DNA from: JBFXAN01 sp050184225
GTDB lineage: Bacteria > Chloroflexota > Dehalococcoidia > CAUJGQ01
NCBI GenBank assembly: GCA_050184225.1
Contig: JBFXAN010000178.1
Span: 1-13,313 of the forward strand
Length of the DNA: 13,313 nt
Direction of reading: 5' to 3'
Part shown: positions 8,382 through 13,313 of the stretch, one piece after another
How positions within the stretch are numbered: position 1 is the first letter of the stretch
Layout of the letters: every line of letters begins with the position of its first letter
Translations under genes and position numbers: made by a program
The notes under the pieces: model-generated
Databases searched by the model: none
What the model saw: the letters and a program-made list of their open reading frames with translations, nothing else
What the model was told of the DNA's origin: nothing

Positions 8382-9170
8382 ATGACAACCGCAACGACGA
8401 CGCAACCGCATGTGCTGTTTGAGAAGCGGGGGCGGGTGGGGCTGATCACGCTCAACCGGCCGGAGAAGCTGAACGCGTGGTCGCAGGAGATGGCCCGGTT
8501 GGTGCAGGAGTCGATCGAGGACTGCAACGCCGACGATGCGATCGGTGCGGTCGTGATCACGGGACAGGGTCGTGGGTTCTGTTCCGGCGCGGACCTGCGC
8601 CGCGACCGCTCGGCGGACACCAGCACGCCGCGGCGGCGGGGCGAGAGCGAGCCGCTGCCGTTCTTCATGCAGCGGTCGAAGCCCCTGATCGCGGCGATCA
8701 ATGGCCCGGCGGTCGGCGTCGGTCTGACGCTGACGCTCTGCTGCGACGTGCGGCTGGCGTCGGAGAACGCCCGCCTCTCCGCCCGCTTCGTCCGGATCGG
8801 TTTGACGCCGGAGCTTGGCTCGACCTACTTCCTGCCCCAGATCGTCGGACTGGGCAACGCTGCCGAGTTGATCCTCACCGGCCGGATCATCGACGCTGCC
8901 GAAGCCGGTCGCGTCGGCCTCGTCAACAAGGTCGTGCCTCCGGATCGCCTGCTCGACGAGGCGCTGGCGCTGGCCGAGGAGATCGCCTTCAACCCGACCC
9001 AGCACGTGAGCTGGGCGAAGCGCCTGCTCTACAGCAACGCCGCGAACGACAACCTCCGCTCCGTCCTCCAATCCGAAGACGAGATCTTCGGCCAGGCAAC
9101 CCGTACCGACGCCTTCGCCGAGGCCGGCCGCGCCTTCGCCGAAAAACGCGACCCGCGATTCCACGGCTAG
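8382..9170 (+). CDS. Crotonase family protein, PaaG-like isomerase/hydratase, ECH-3
   Basis: A 262-residue crotonase. Oxyanion-hole motifs are FCSGADL (66-72) and NGPAVGVGLT (107-116). Both classical hydratase glutamates are replaced: T116 for the first, V137 (RFVRIGL) for the second. Instead GLTPELGSTYFLP (140-152) carries E144 at the place where PaaG-type isomerases have Asp (IPDCGGTW). It is therefore more likely a double-bond isomerase or specialised hydratase than a textbook enoyl-CoA hydratase. ATG 8382 is favoured by GGAG (8370-8373), 8 nt upstream; an in-frame GTG at 8373 would overlap that site. It is the last gene of the block and was originally convergent with prs, separated by only a hairpin repeat. 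Confidence 0.9.
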   Translation: MTTATTTQPHVLFEKRGRVGLITLNRPEKLNAWSQEMARLVQESIEDCNADDAIGAVVITGQGRGFCSGADLRRDRSADTSTPRRRGESEPLPFFMQRSKPLIAAINGPAVGVGLTLTLCCDVRLASENARLSARFVRIGLTPELGSTYFLPQIVGLGNAAELILTGRIIDAAEAGRVGLVNKVVPPDRLLDEALALAEEIAFNPTQHVSWAKRLLYSNAANDNLRSVLQSEDEIFGQATRTDAFAEAGRAFAEKRDPRFHG

Positions 9171-9174
9171 ACGA

Positions 9175-9237
9175 GATAGAACCATAGAGACGCAGAGGCG
9201 CAGAGATTTCAGTTTTGTTCTCTGCGCCTCTGCGTCT
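9175..9237. repeat. Family A inverted repeat, interrupted by IS110 (left portion)
   Basis: Left arm 9175-9206 starts GATAGAACCATAGAGACGC. The right arm begins at 9219 and breaks off at 9237; its last 13 bases reappear at 10216-10228. Rejoined, the right arm is 32 nt and matches the left arm at 31 positions, with a 12-nt loop. Before insertion this hairpin filled almost the whole 82-bp gap between the convergent stops of ECH-3 and prs, a natural place for a two-way terminator. The 19 bp still adjacent can form a perfect stem. Confidence 0.92.
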
Positions 9238-9249
9238 TGTATGTTGAAG

Positions 9250-9436
9250 TGCCACTACGGTGTAGCGAAGGTGGGAGCGGCGGCGCAAGGCAGGGGCCAG
9301 CCGGGGCAGACCGGTCGCGTCTGGGGCCGCGTGCCCGTCGCAGAGCGTGGTCGCCCCGGCGCGCTTCCCCGGCCGGAGTTCGGACAGTTGCCAGGGCCGA
9401 AGCCCGAATCAGCAAGGGCGAGCGTGGGCCGGGGCT
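9250..9436 (+). ncRNA. IS110 bridge RNA (predicted fold with target and donor loops)
   Basis: Three stem-loops follow one another. A 5' hairpin is CTAC/GTAG (9255-9258, 9262-9265). The target loop is closed by CCGGGGC+GACC (9301-9307, 9309-9312) with GGTC+GCCCCGG (9349-9359), 11 bp with A9308 bulged; inside are GCGTCT (9317-9322), a small hairpin GGGC/GCCC (9324-9336) and CGCAGAG (9339-9345). The donor loop is closed by CCCCGGCC (9367-9374) with GGCCGGGG (9427-9434); inside are ACAGTTGC (9384-9391), hairpin GGGC-CGAA-GCCC (9394-9405) and GCAAG (9412-9416). GCGTCT equals the left target 9232-9237; CGCAGAG pairs with the right target 10214-10220 with one G-T wobble; ACAGTTGC equals the element's right end 10207-10214; GCAAG pairs with the core plus left end 9236-9240 with one wobble. 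Exact RNA ends are unknown. Confidence 0.78.
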
Positions 9437-9461
9437 GTGGACCGGCCAGGGAGGACCGATC

Positions 9462-10197
9462 ATAGAGTCGCGCCCAACCGCCGTTGGGATTGATATGAGT
9501 GCCACGCAGTTGGATGTGGCCGTCTGACCGAGCCGCCAGCAGTGGCGCACCGCCTATCCCGCGCCTGAGGATCCCGCGCTGGGCCAGGTCGTCGCCGCGA
9601 TCGAGGCGCCGGCGCCGGTCCGCCGCCGGCAGGTCGTGGCGATGCGGACCGAGGAGGCGAACCAGCACCGCCCCACCCAGGTCGCGCTCCGGGAGTGCAT
9701 CGCCCAGCATCTGGCGTTCCTGCGCGAGGAGCGGTCGGCGCTCGATCAGGCGGTCACGGCCAGTCCCGCGCTGTGGCGGGATGCGGTGCTGCTGCAGACG
9801 GTGCCGGGAGTCGGGCCGGTCGTGGCCGCCACTCTGCTGGCGGACCTGCCCGAACTGGGTTCCCTTGCCCGCCGCCCGATCGTCTCCCTGGTCGGCGTGG
9901 CACCCTACGCCCGCGAGAGCGGCCCACGCCACGGTCGCCGATGATGCCGGGGTGGCCGCGCCGCCGTGCGGACGGGCTGCCGTGCGGACGGGCCTCTACC
10001 CGGCGGCTCGCACCGCCGTCCGCCACAATCCGGCGCGCCGCTCCTTCTATGCCCGCTTGCGGGCTGCCGGCAAGCCCGACAAGGTCGCGGTGGTCGCGGC
10101 CATGCGCAAGCTGCTGCTCATGCTCAATGCCATCCGGCGCGATCAACACCCCTTCCAGTGCCCCGCCGTGCCTGTGGAGGTGGCGATGGTGCCTTGA
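9462..10197 (+). pseudogene. IS110-family recombinase, inactivated
   Basis: Homology is clear at both ends: VGIDMSATQLDVAV (9483-9524) is the N-terminal RuvC-like strand, and TVPGVGPVVAATLLADLPELG through SLVGVAPYARESG is the C-terminal transposase domain. Lesions: the likely start is ATA 9462, placed 6 nt after AGGGAGGA (9448-9455), probably a former ATG; TGA at 9525-9527; an internal deletion near 9605-9630 of roughly 80-100 codons judged against usual family length, removing the later acidic residues of the DEDD site (D at 9492 remains); TGA at 9942-9944; and a 16-bp tandem duplication (9963-9978, 9979-9994) that shifts the frame. The C-terminus AAVRTGLYPAARTAVRHNP resumes in the +1 frame to TGA 10195-10197. 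No functional product is expected. Confidence 0.92.
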
Positions 10198-10215
10198 CCC
10201 ACCGACACAGTTGCT

Positions 10216-10228
10216 CTGTGGTTCTATC
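10216..10228. repeat. Family A repeat, distal end of the interrupted right arm
   Basis: CTGTGGTTCTATC completes the arm broken at 9237 and lies 2 nt from the prs stop codon. On the minus strand it reads as the start of a family A arm (GATAGAACCACAG). Confidence 0.88.
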
Positions 10229-10230
10229 CG

Positions 10231-11172
10231 TTACTGGAAGAGGGCGCCGACGGATTGGCCGGTGTGGATGCGACTGATCGCTTCGCCGAGGAGAGGGGCG
10301 ACCGTGAGCGTCGTGATCTGGGGGATGCGTTTGTCGTCGGGGACGGGGACCGTGTCGGTGATCACGAGCTCGCGGAGCGGACTGGCGCCGATCCGCTCGA
10401 TCGCTGGGCCGGAGAGGATGGCGTGCGTGGCGCAGGCGTAGACCTCGGTGACGCCCCGGTCACAGAGGGCGTGGACGGTCTGGGTGAGCGTGCCGGCCGT
10501 GTCGATCTCGTCATCGACGATCAGCGCCTGGCGACCCTTGACCTCGCCGATCACGGAGAGCAGTTCAGTCTGATCGTGGTTGCTGATGCGGCGTTTCTCG
10601 AGCAGGGCGAGGGGTGCGTCCAGCTTCTCCGCCATGTTCCGCGCCCGCTTGGCGCCGCCGACATCGGTAGCGACGACGACCAGGTCATCCGTGATCGTTG
10701 CCTTGAAATGACGGCTCAGCGCATAGAGGGCGGTGAGCTCGTCCACCGGCACGTTGAAGAAACCCTGGAGCTGGCCGGCGTGCAGGTCCATCGTCAGCAC
10801 CCGGTCGGCGCCGGCGGTCTCGATCAGATTGGCAAGGAGCCGCGCCGTGATCGGTACGCGCGGTTGGTCCTTCTTGTCGGAGCGTCCGTAGGCGAAGTAG
10901 GGGATGACGGCGGTGATGCGGCCGGCGGAGGCGCGACGGAAGGCGTCGATCATGACGAGCAGTTCCATGATGCGCGTGTTCACCGGCGAGACGAAGGGCT
11001 GGATGATGAAGACATCACGTTGGCGGACGTTTTCGCCGATCTCGACGAAGATGTTCTCGTTGGCGAACTCGAAGACCCGACAGCGTCCCAGCGGACGGCC
11101 GAGGTAGTCACAGATCGCGCTGGCGAGATGGGGGTGGGCGTTGCCGGAAAAGACGCTCAACTCCTGGTACAT
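10231..11172 (-). CDS. prs: Ribose-phosphate pyrophosphokinase (PRPP synthetase)
   Basis: A 313-residue class I PRPP synthetase, transferring pyrophosphate from ATP to ribose 5-phosphate to make PRPP for purine, pyrimidine, histidine, tryptophan and NAD synthesis. Visible motifs are PVNTRIMELLVMIDA (63-77), PYFAYGRSDKKDQPRVPITA (91-110), DLHAGQLQGFF (129-139, with H131), TDVGGAKRA (169-177), the flexible-loop KRR (193-195) and the PRPP-binding loop VDDEIDTAGT (219-228), where Glu222 takes the place of a usual hydrophobic residue. The frame is open to 11349, but homology begins at ATG 11172, preceded by GGGAG on the minus strand (11184-11188, spacing 11). Length is normal. It has its own probable promoter and a structured leader. 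The gene lies downstream of the Crp/Fnr gene on the same strand. Confidence 0.96.
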   Translation of the reverse strand: MYQELSVFSGNAHPHLASAICDYLGRPLGRCRVFEFANENIFVEIGENVRQRDVFIIQPFVSPVNTRIMELLVMIDAFRRASAGRITAVIPYFAYGRSDKKDQPRVPITARLLANLIETAGADRVLTMDLHAGQLQGFFNVPVDELTALYALSRHFKATITDDLVVVATDVGGAKRARNMAEKLDAPLALLEKRRISNHDQTELLSVIGEVKGRQALIVDDEIDTAGTLTQTVHALCDRGVTEVYACATHAILSGPAIERIGASPLRELVITDTVPVPDDKRIPQITTLTVAPLLGEAISRIHTGQSVGALFQ

Positions 11173-11266
11173 GTGGCGGCGGGCTCCCTTCGGTCGCTGG
11201 GCGGCGGCAGCAGGTGATCGGGAACGCGATCGGTGACGGGCGGTCGGTCGCCCGCTGTCACAAAGA

Positions 11267-11315
11267 AGGCCGGAACCAGCGGTGGTGCGATCACCGGGAT
11301 CCGGCCTGCGGCCAG
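11267..11315 (-). promoter_or_regulatory. Candidate terminator/antiterminator pair in the prs leader
   Basis: On the minus-strand transcript AGGCCGGA (11307-11300) pairs with TCCGGCCT (11274-11267), a perfect 8-bp stem whose 25-nt loop has an inner GGTG/CACC hairpin; it is followed by TCTTTG, a weak U-rich tail. The upstream CTGGCC (11315-11310) can instead pair with GGCCGG (11306-11301) around a GCA loop, which would block the terminator's 5' arm. The two folds are mutually exclusive, as in an attenuator. The ligand or signal is unknown. Confidence 0.4.
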
Positions 11316-11339
11316 CTCTCTTCTCCGTCGGATGATCGG

Positions 11340-11368
11340 AAGATAGCAAAGGCGGCTGGTGCGATCAA
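11340..11368 (-). promoter_or_regulatory. Candidate prs promoter
   Basis: On the minus strand TTGATC (11368-11363), a 17-nt spacer and TATCTT (11345-11340), each matching the sigma-70 consensus at four of six positions. Transcription would start near 11333, giving a leader of about 160 nt before the prs ATG and including the candidate attenuator. The repeat pair at 11379-11547 lies directly upstream. This accounts for the 375 nt between prs and the Crp/Fnr gene. Confidence 0.5.
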
Positions 11369-11378
11369 CGCGGGCGGA

Positions 11379-11451
11379 CGGCCCTCACCCCCGGCCCCTC
11401 TCCCGCCGAGCGGGAGAGGGGAGCCTCACTCAACCGTGAACCTCAGCCCAA
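11379..11451 (-). repeat. Dispersed hairpin repeat, family C, copy 2 (inverted)
   Basis: CCCCTCTCCCGC (11395-11406), loop CGA, GCGGGAGAGGGG (11410-11421): the same 12-bp stem as copy 1. On this strand the shared tail precedes the stem (CGGCCCTCACCCCCGG) and the flank CAACCGTGA follows it, so the unit is the reverse complement of 72-140 over about 70 nt with scattered mismatches. Confidence 0.85.
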
Positions 11452-11479
11452 CCTGTGGTGTGGCCTAACCGAACGCCGA

Positions 11480-11547
11480 GTTGGCGCCCAAGGCCAGAGC
11501 AGGCCCCTCTCCCGCCCGAGCGGGAGAGGGGCCGGGGGTGAGGGCCG
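11480..11547 (+). repeat. Dispersed hairpin repeat, family C, copy 3
   Basis: CCCCTCTCCCGC (11504-11515), loop CCGA, GCGGGAGAGGGG (11520-11531), then the shared tail to 11547. It begins GTTGGCG like copy 1. It faces copy 2 with 28 nt between, so the pair could also fold as one long stem of roughly 43 bp. It abuts the stop codon of the Crp/Fnr gene (11548-11550), i.e. forms its 3' end. Confidence 0.85.
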
Positions 11548-12234
11548 CTACCGTCCCGCCCGCCGGCGGAGGGCGTCGGGGTTGAGGACGGTGAAGGAAC
11601 CCCGACCGAGGCGCAGCAGCCGGTCGTCCTGGTAGGCGCCGAGCAGGCGGTTGACGCTGACGCGGGTGACGCCAAGCATGCCGGCCAGGTCGGATTGGGT
11701 CAGGGGAAAGGCGACCTCGATGCCGTCGGGCGTGGACTGGCCCTGCTCGTCGGCAAGCTCGACCAGGCGGCGGGCAAGGCGGGTATCGAGATCCTGAAAG
11801 TAGGCGTCCTCGAGCCAGGCATCCGTGCGGCGGACGCGGGCGGCGAGCGTCTCGATCAGCGCGAGGGCGAGGTCCGGCTCCTCGCGCACGCTGGCGAGCA
11901 GATCCTCACGGAGCAGGGCGAGCGTCTCGGTTGGCTCGACCGCCGTCACCGTGGCCGAACGCGGTCCGCCGTCGAGCGCGGCGATCTCACCGAAGCAGTC
12001 GCCGGCAGTCATCAAGGCGAGCACGGTCTCATCGCCCTCCTCAGAGGGCAAGGTCACTTTGACGCGGCCGGTGCGGATGACGTGGATGGCGCCGGCGGGG
12101 TCGCCACGATGCATGATTACCTCGTTGCGCCGAAAGGTACGCCGCTGCAACCGTCGCGACAGTCGCGCCAACGTCTGCTCGTTCACACCGGCAAAGAGGG
12201 CTACGGAGCGGAGGAGTGCCACCGGATCGTCCAT
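11548..12234 (-). CDS. Crp/Fnr-family transcriptional regulator
   Basis: A 228-residue regulator with an N-terminal cyclic-nucleotide-binding-type beta-barrel and a C-terminal winged helix. The barrel shows LFAGVNEQTL (13-22), GDPAGAIHVIRTGRVKV (44-60) and GDCFGEIAALDGGPRSATV (78-96), with E83 and R92 at the positions used by CRP to bind cAMP, so a nucleotide ligand is possible. The helix-turn-helix is LTQSDLAGMLGVTRVSVNRLL (about 178-198). No N-terminal iron-sulfur cysteines of the FNR type are seen. The frame is open to 12315; ATG 12234 is preferred because MDDPVALLRSV is the usual family start and GGGAG lies upstream on the minus strand. Whether it controls the catabolic block or prs cannot be told from sequence. 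Confidence 0.93.
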   Translation of the reverse strand: MDDPVALLRSVALFAGVNEQTLARLSRRLQRRTFRRNEVIMHRGDPAGAIHVIRTGRVKVTLPSEEGDETVLALMTAGDCFGEIAALDGGPRSATVTAVEPTETLALLREDLLASVREEPDLALALIETLAARVRRTDAWLEDAYFQDLDTRLARRLVELADEQGQSTPDGIEVAFPLTQSDLAGMLGVTRVSVNRLLGAYQDDRLLRLGRGSFTVLNPDALRRRAGR

Positions 12235-12321
12235 CGTCGTCTCACTCCCGTGCTGCACGTCCATCATGCGCGATGAGGGCTGCGTGAAGCGAGTGTTCCG
12301 AAGCAGACGGTGCATTCGCGC

Positions 12322-12752
12322 TTAGGCGTCGCGCATGGCAATGAGCAACTCGCGGTGCTCGTTGAGCCGGATGCCGCGTGGGCTGCCGTGTTCGACGATG
12401 AGGCGGTTGACCTGCTGGTGATGGCGGTCGGGGTCGAACGCCTCGGGGAAGATCGGCGCCATGAGGTAGAAGATGAGCGACTCTGCGTCCTGGATGTACC
12501 AGGGGACATCGTATTCGGCACGGGCAAGGATGTGGCAGCCTTCCTCTGGAAATGTGTCAGCCAGGTAGGCGACACCCGCGGGCGTGCCGCCGGTCTTGCG
12601 CGTTTCCTCTGCCCAGAACTCTCCGTTCGACCCCCAGCCAAAGACGTCAAAGATCGCCTGCATGTGTTCCGTCCGCCGACCTGCTGGGTGATGAAGACAC
12701 CGCCCGGCCGGAGCACACGCGCAACCTGGGCGGCATATGACCCCGCGTGCCG
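12322..12752 (-). pseudogene. SAM-dependent methyltransferase, C-terminal remnant, frameshifted
   Basis: From 12752 downward the frame reads HAGSYAAQVARVLRPGGVFITQQVGGRN, the strand/turn following the SAM site of class I methyltransferases. A frameshift (two extra bases, AC at 12665-12664, or one lost) then moves homology to the frame starting ATG 12663: MQAIFDVFGWGSNGEFW to the stop at 12322-12324. About 140 residues remain; the N-terminal SAM-binding half is missing, replaced by an unrelated gene fragment. The 113-residue piece from ATG 12663 might be translated but should not be an active enzyme. It lies 87 nt upstream of the Crp/Fnr start, and that gap holds no gene that could be recognised. 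Confidence 0.75.
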
Positions 12753-13193
12753 GCGGATGATTTGCACGGGTTGCCGCAGGCGATAGCTGCGATGCATCAA
12801 CGCATTGACAACCGCTTCCCGAATAACCGTCCGAGGAACAAGTGGAACATCTCGTCGATGTAGACTATCGCTGGCCAGCGTAAATGATCGAGGGACATCG
12901 AGAAGTACCTGCGTGACAATCCGAGGAATCAGGGTCAGGAGCGGCCCCATGAGTTCATCGGTCTGATAGCGATGGTCGGGATCAGATACCCACTCGCGAC
13001 CCTCGACGCGGATATAGTCCACTCGACTCGAAGGGAAGTACCGGCGAAGTGATGCCGGCGTTCCAAAGAGCATCAGGCCTGCGACCGTGAGGCAAACGCT
13101 GTCATGATGACGGCTCGCCGCCGCTAGCAGGATGATGAAAAAGTCCCCTCGGAACCCTGGAAGTCTTGACATGGCGTGCCTACAGGTCGCCAA
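12753..13193 (-). pseudogene. AlbA/HATPase-type ATP-binding protein (Schlafen-like regulator), internal fragment
   Basis: About 145 residues with LTVAGLMLFG (residues 35-44 of the frame), RYFPSSRVDYIRVEG (51-65) and VIREAVVNALMHRSY (123-137), features of the AlbA_2/HATPase_c_4 proteins annotated as transcriptional regulators or ATP-binding proteins, usually more than 400 residues. The N-terminal AlbA domain and the C-terminal part are absent. After PVQIIRR the frame passes without interruption into the methyltransferase remnant, so this is an in-frame chimera made by deletion or recombination. The first 25 or so residues of the open frame (from 13193) have no similarity. The fragment appears less GC-rich than its neighbours, consistent with transfer. 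Confidence 0.62.
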
Positions 13194-13313
13194 AACAGAG
13201 GCGGTTTCAGGACTGAGAGATCTTCATCAGCAGCCTGCTAGGGATGGTGGCGCCGCTGCTGGCGCATGCGGCCGGGGACGAGGGTTAGACGGGCACGCGC
13301 GTTCGTACTTGGA
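13194..13313. other. No recognisable feature
   Basis: Short frames on both strands are interrupted and none resembles a known protein. It may be further debris upstream of the gene graveyard. Confidence 0.5.

Larger units (their letters stand above)
9238..10215 (+). mobile_element. IS110-family insertion sequence, degenerate
   Basis: The ends are set by the split repeat: the left flank reads to CT (9236-9237) and the right flank resumes at CT (10214-10215), so a single CT core was present before insertion. That leaves 976 bp between the two cores. As is normal for IS110, there are no terminal inverted repeats. The layout is a 224-nt non-coding left end, the recombinase frame from about 9462, and a 16-nt non-coding right end after its stop at 10197. 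A long left end with a short right end fits the IS110 group whose bridge RNA lies upstream of the recombinase. Insertion is in the + orientation. Confidence 0.9.

Noticed and set aside
9237..9461. Open frames through the IS110 left end as coding
   Set aside because: No protein similarity; the sequence is explained by RNA stems and guide loops.
9261..10211. Promoter formed on the circularised element (TTGCTT from the right end plus core, 17 nt, TACGGT at 9256-9261)
   Set aside because: Such junction promoters are known for IS110, but only three of six bases match in each box and the start would lie after the 5' hairpin; too weak to list.
10208..10220. CACAG-TTGCT-CTGTG hairpin as a terminator between IS110 and prs
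   Set aside because: It spans the element-target junction; the left half is the IS right end and the right half is target repeat, so the symmetry arises from insertion. There is no U-tract.
11267..11367. T-box-like motif (GGTGGTGCGATCACC; TGGTGCGATCA occurs twice at 11283 and 11357)
   Set aside because: No proper antiterminator bulge or stem I; the gene controlled is prs, not a tRNA-ligase or amino-acid gene.

Overview
The window is a GC-rich bacterial chromosome segment. Gene content suggests a Chloroflexota-like (Thermomicrobia/Sphaerobacter-type) genome: two luciferase-like oxidoreductases of the F420/FMN class, many acyl-CoA enzymes, abundant long inverted repeats between genes, and IS110. 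An actinobacterium cannot be excluded from sequence alone. There are no rRNA or tRNA genes and no CRISPR arrays.

Region 1 (155-9170, all + strand) is a catabolic block. In order it holds an enoyl-CoA hydratase, an LLM oxidoreductase, a second crotonase, a possible 21-residue CxxC peptide overlapping a zinc alcohol dehydrogenase, a second LLM oxidoreductase, a two-gene MaoC-type hydratase (non-catalytic N-half protein and catalytic hot-dog protein), a DinB-fold metalloprotein, an acyl-CoA dehydrogenase and a third, PaaG-like crotonase. Together these look like beta-oxidation-style breakdown of an unidentified CoA-linked substrate, with redox steps by ADH and LLM enzymes. From 5602 onward, inverted repeats of two families directly follow stop codons and probably divide the block into several transcripts.

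Region 2 (9171-10230) is the most informative part. A degenerate IS110 element sits inside the right arm of one of these inverted repeats. Removing 9238-10215 restores a 32-bp arm that matches the left arm at 31 of 32 positions, so both ends can be placed, each at a CT dinucleotide. The non-coding left end folds as a bridge RNA. Its two guide loops match the interrupted target and the element's own ends. The recombinase gene is dead (lost start, two nonsense codons, internal deletion, 16-bp duplication), but the RNA looks intact. Unoccupied copies of the same 11-nt target lie at 5719-5729 and 6181-6191.

Region 3 (10231-12234, - strand) holds prs (PRPP synthetase), with its own promoter and a structured leader resembling a terminator/antiterminator, and upstream a Crp/Fnr regulator. 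Between them lies an inverted pair of a second repeat family (CCCCTCTCCCGC hairpins), which also occurs at 72-140.

Region 4 (12322-13313) is a gene graveyard on the - strand: a fragment of an AlbA/HATPase-type ATP-binding protein fused in frame to the C-terminal part of a methyltransferase that is itself frameshifted. The last 120 bases hold nothing recognisable.
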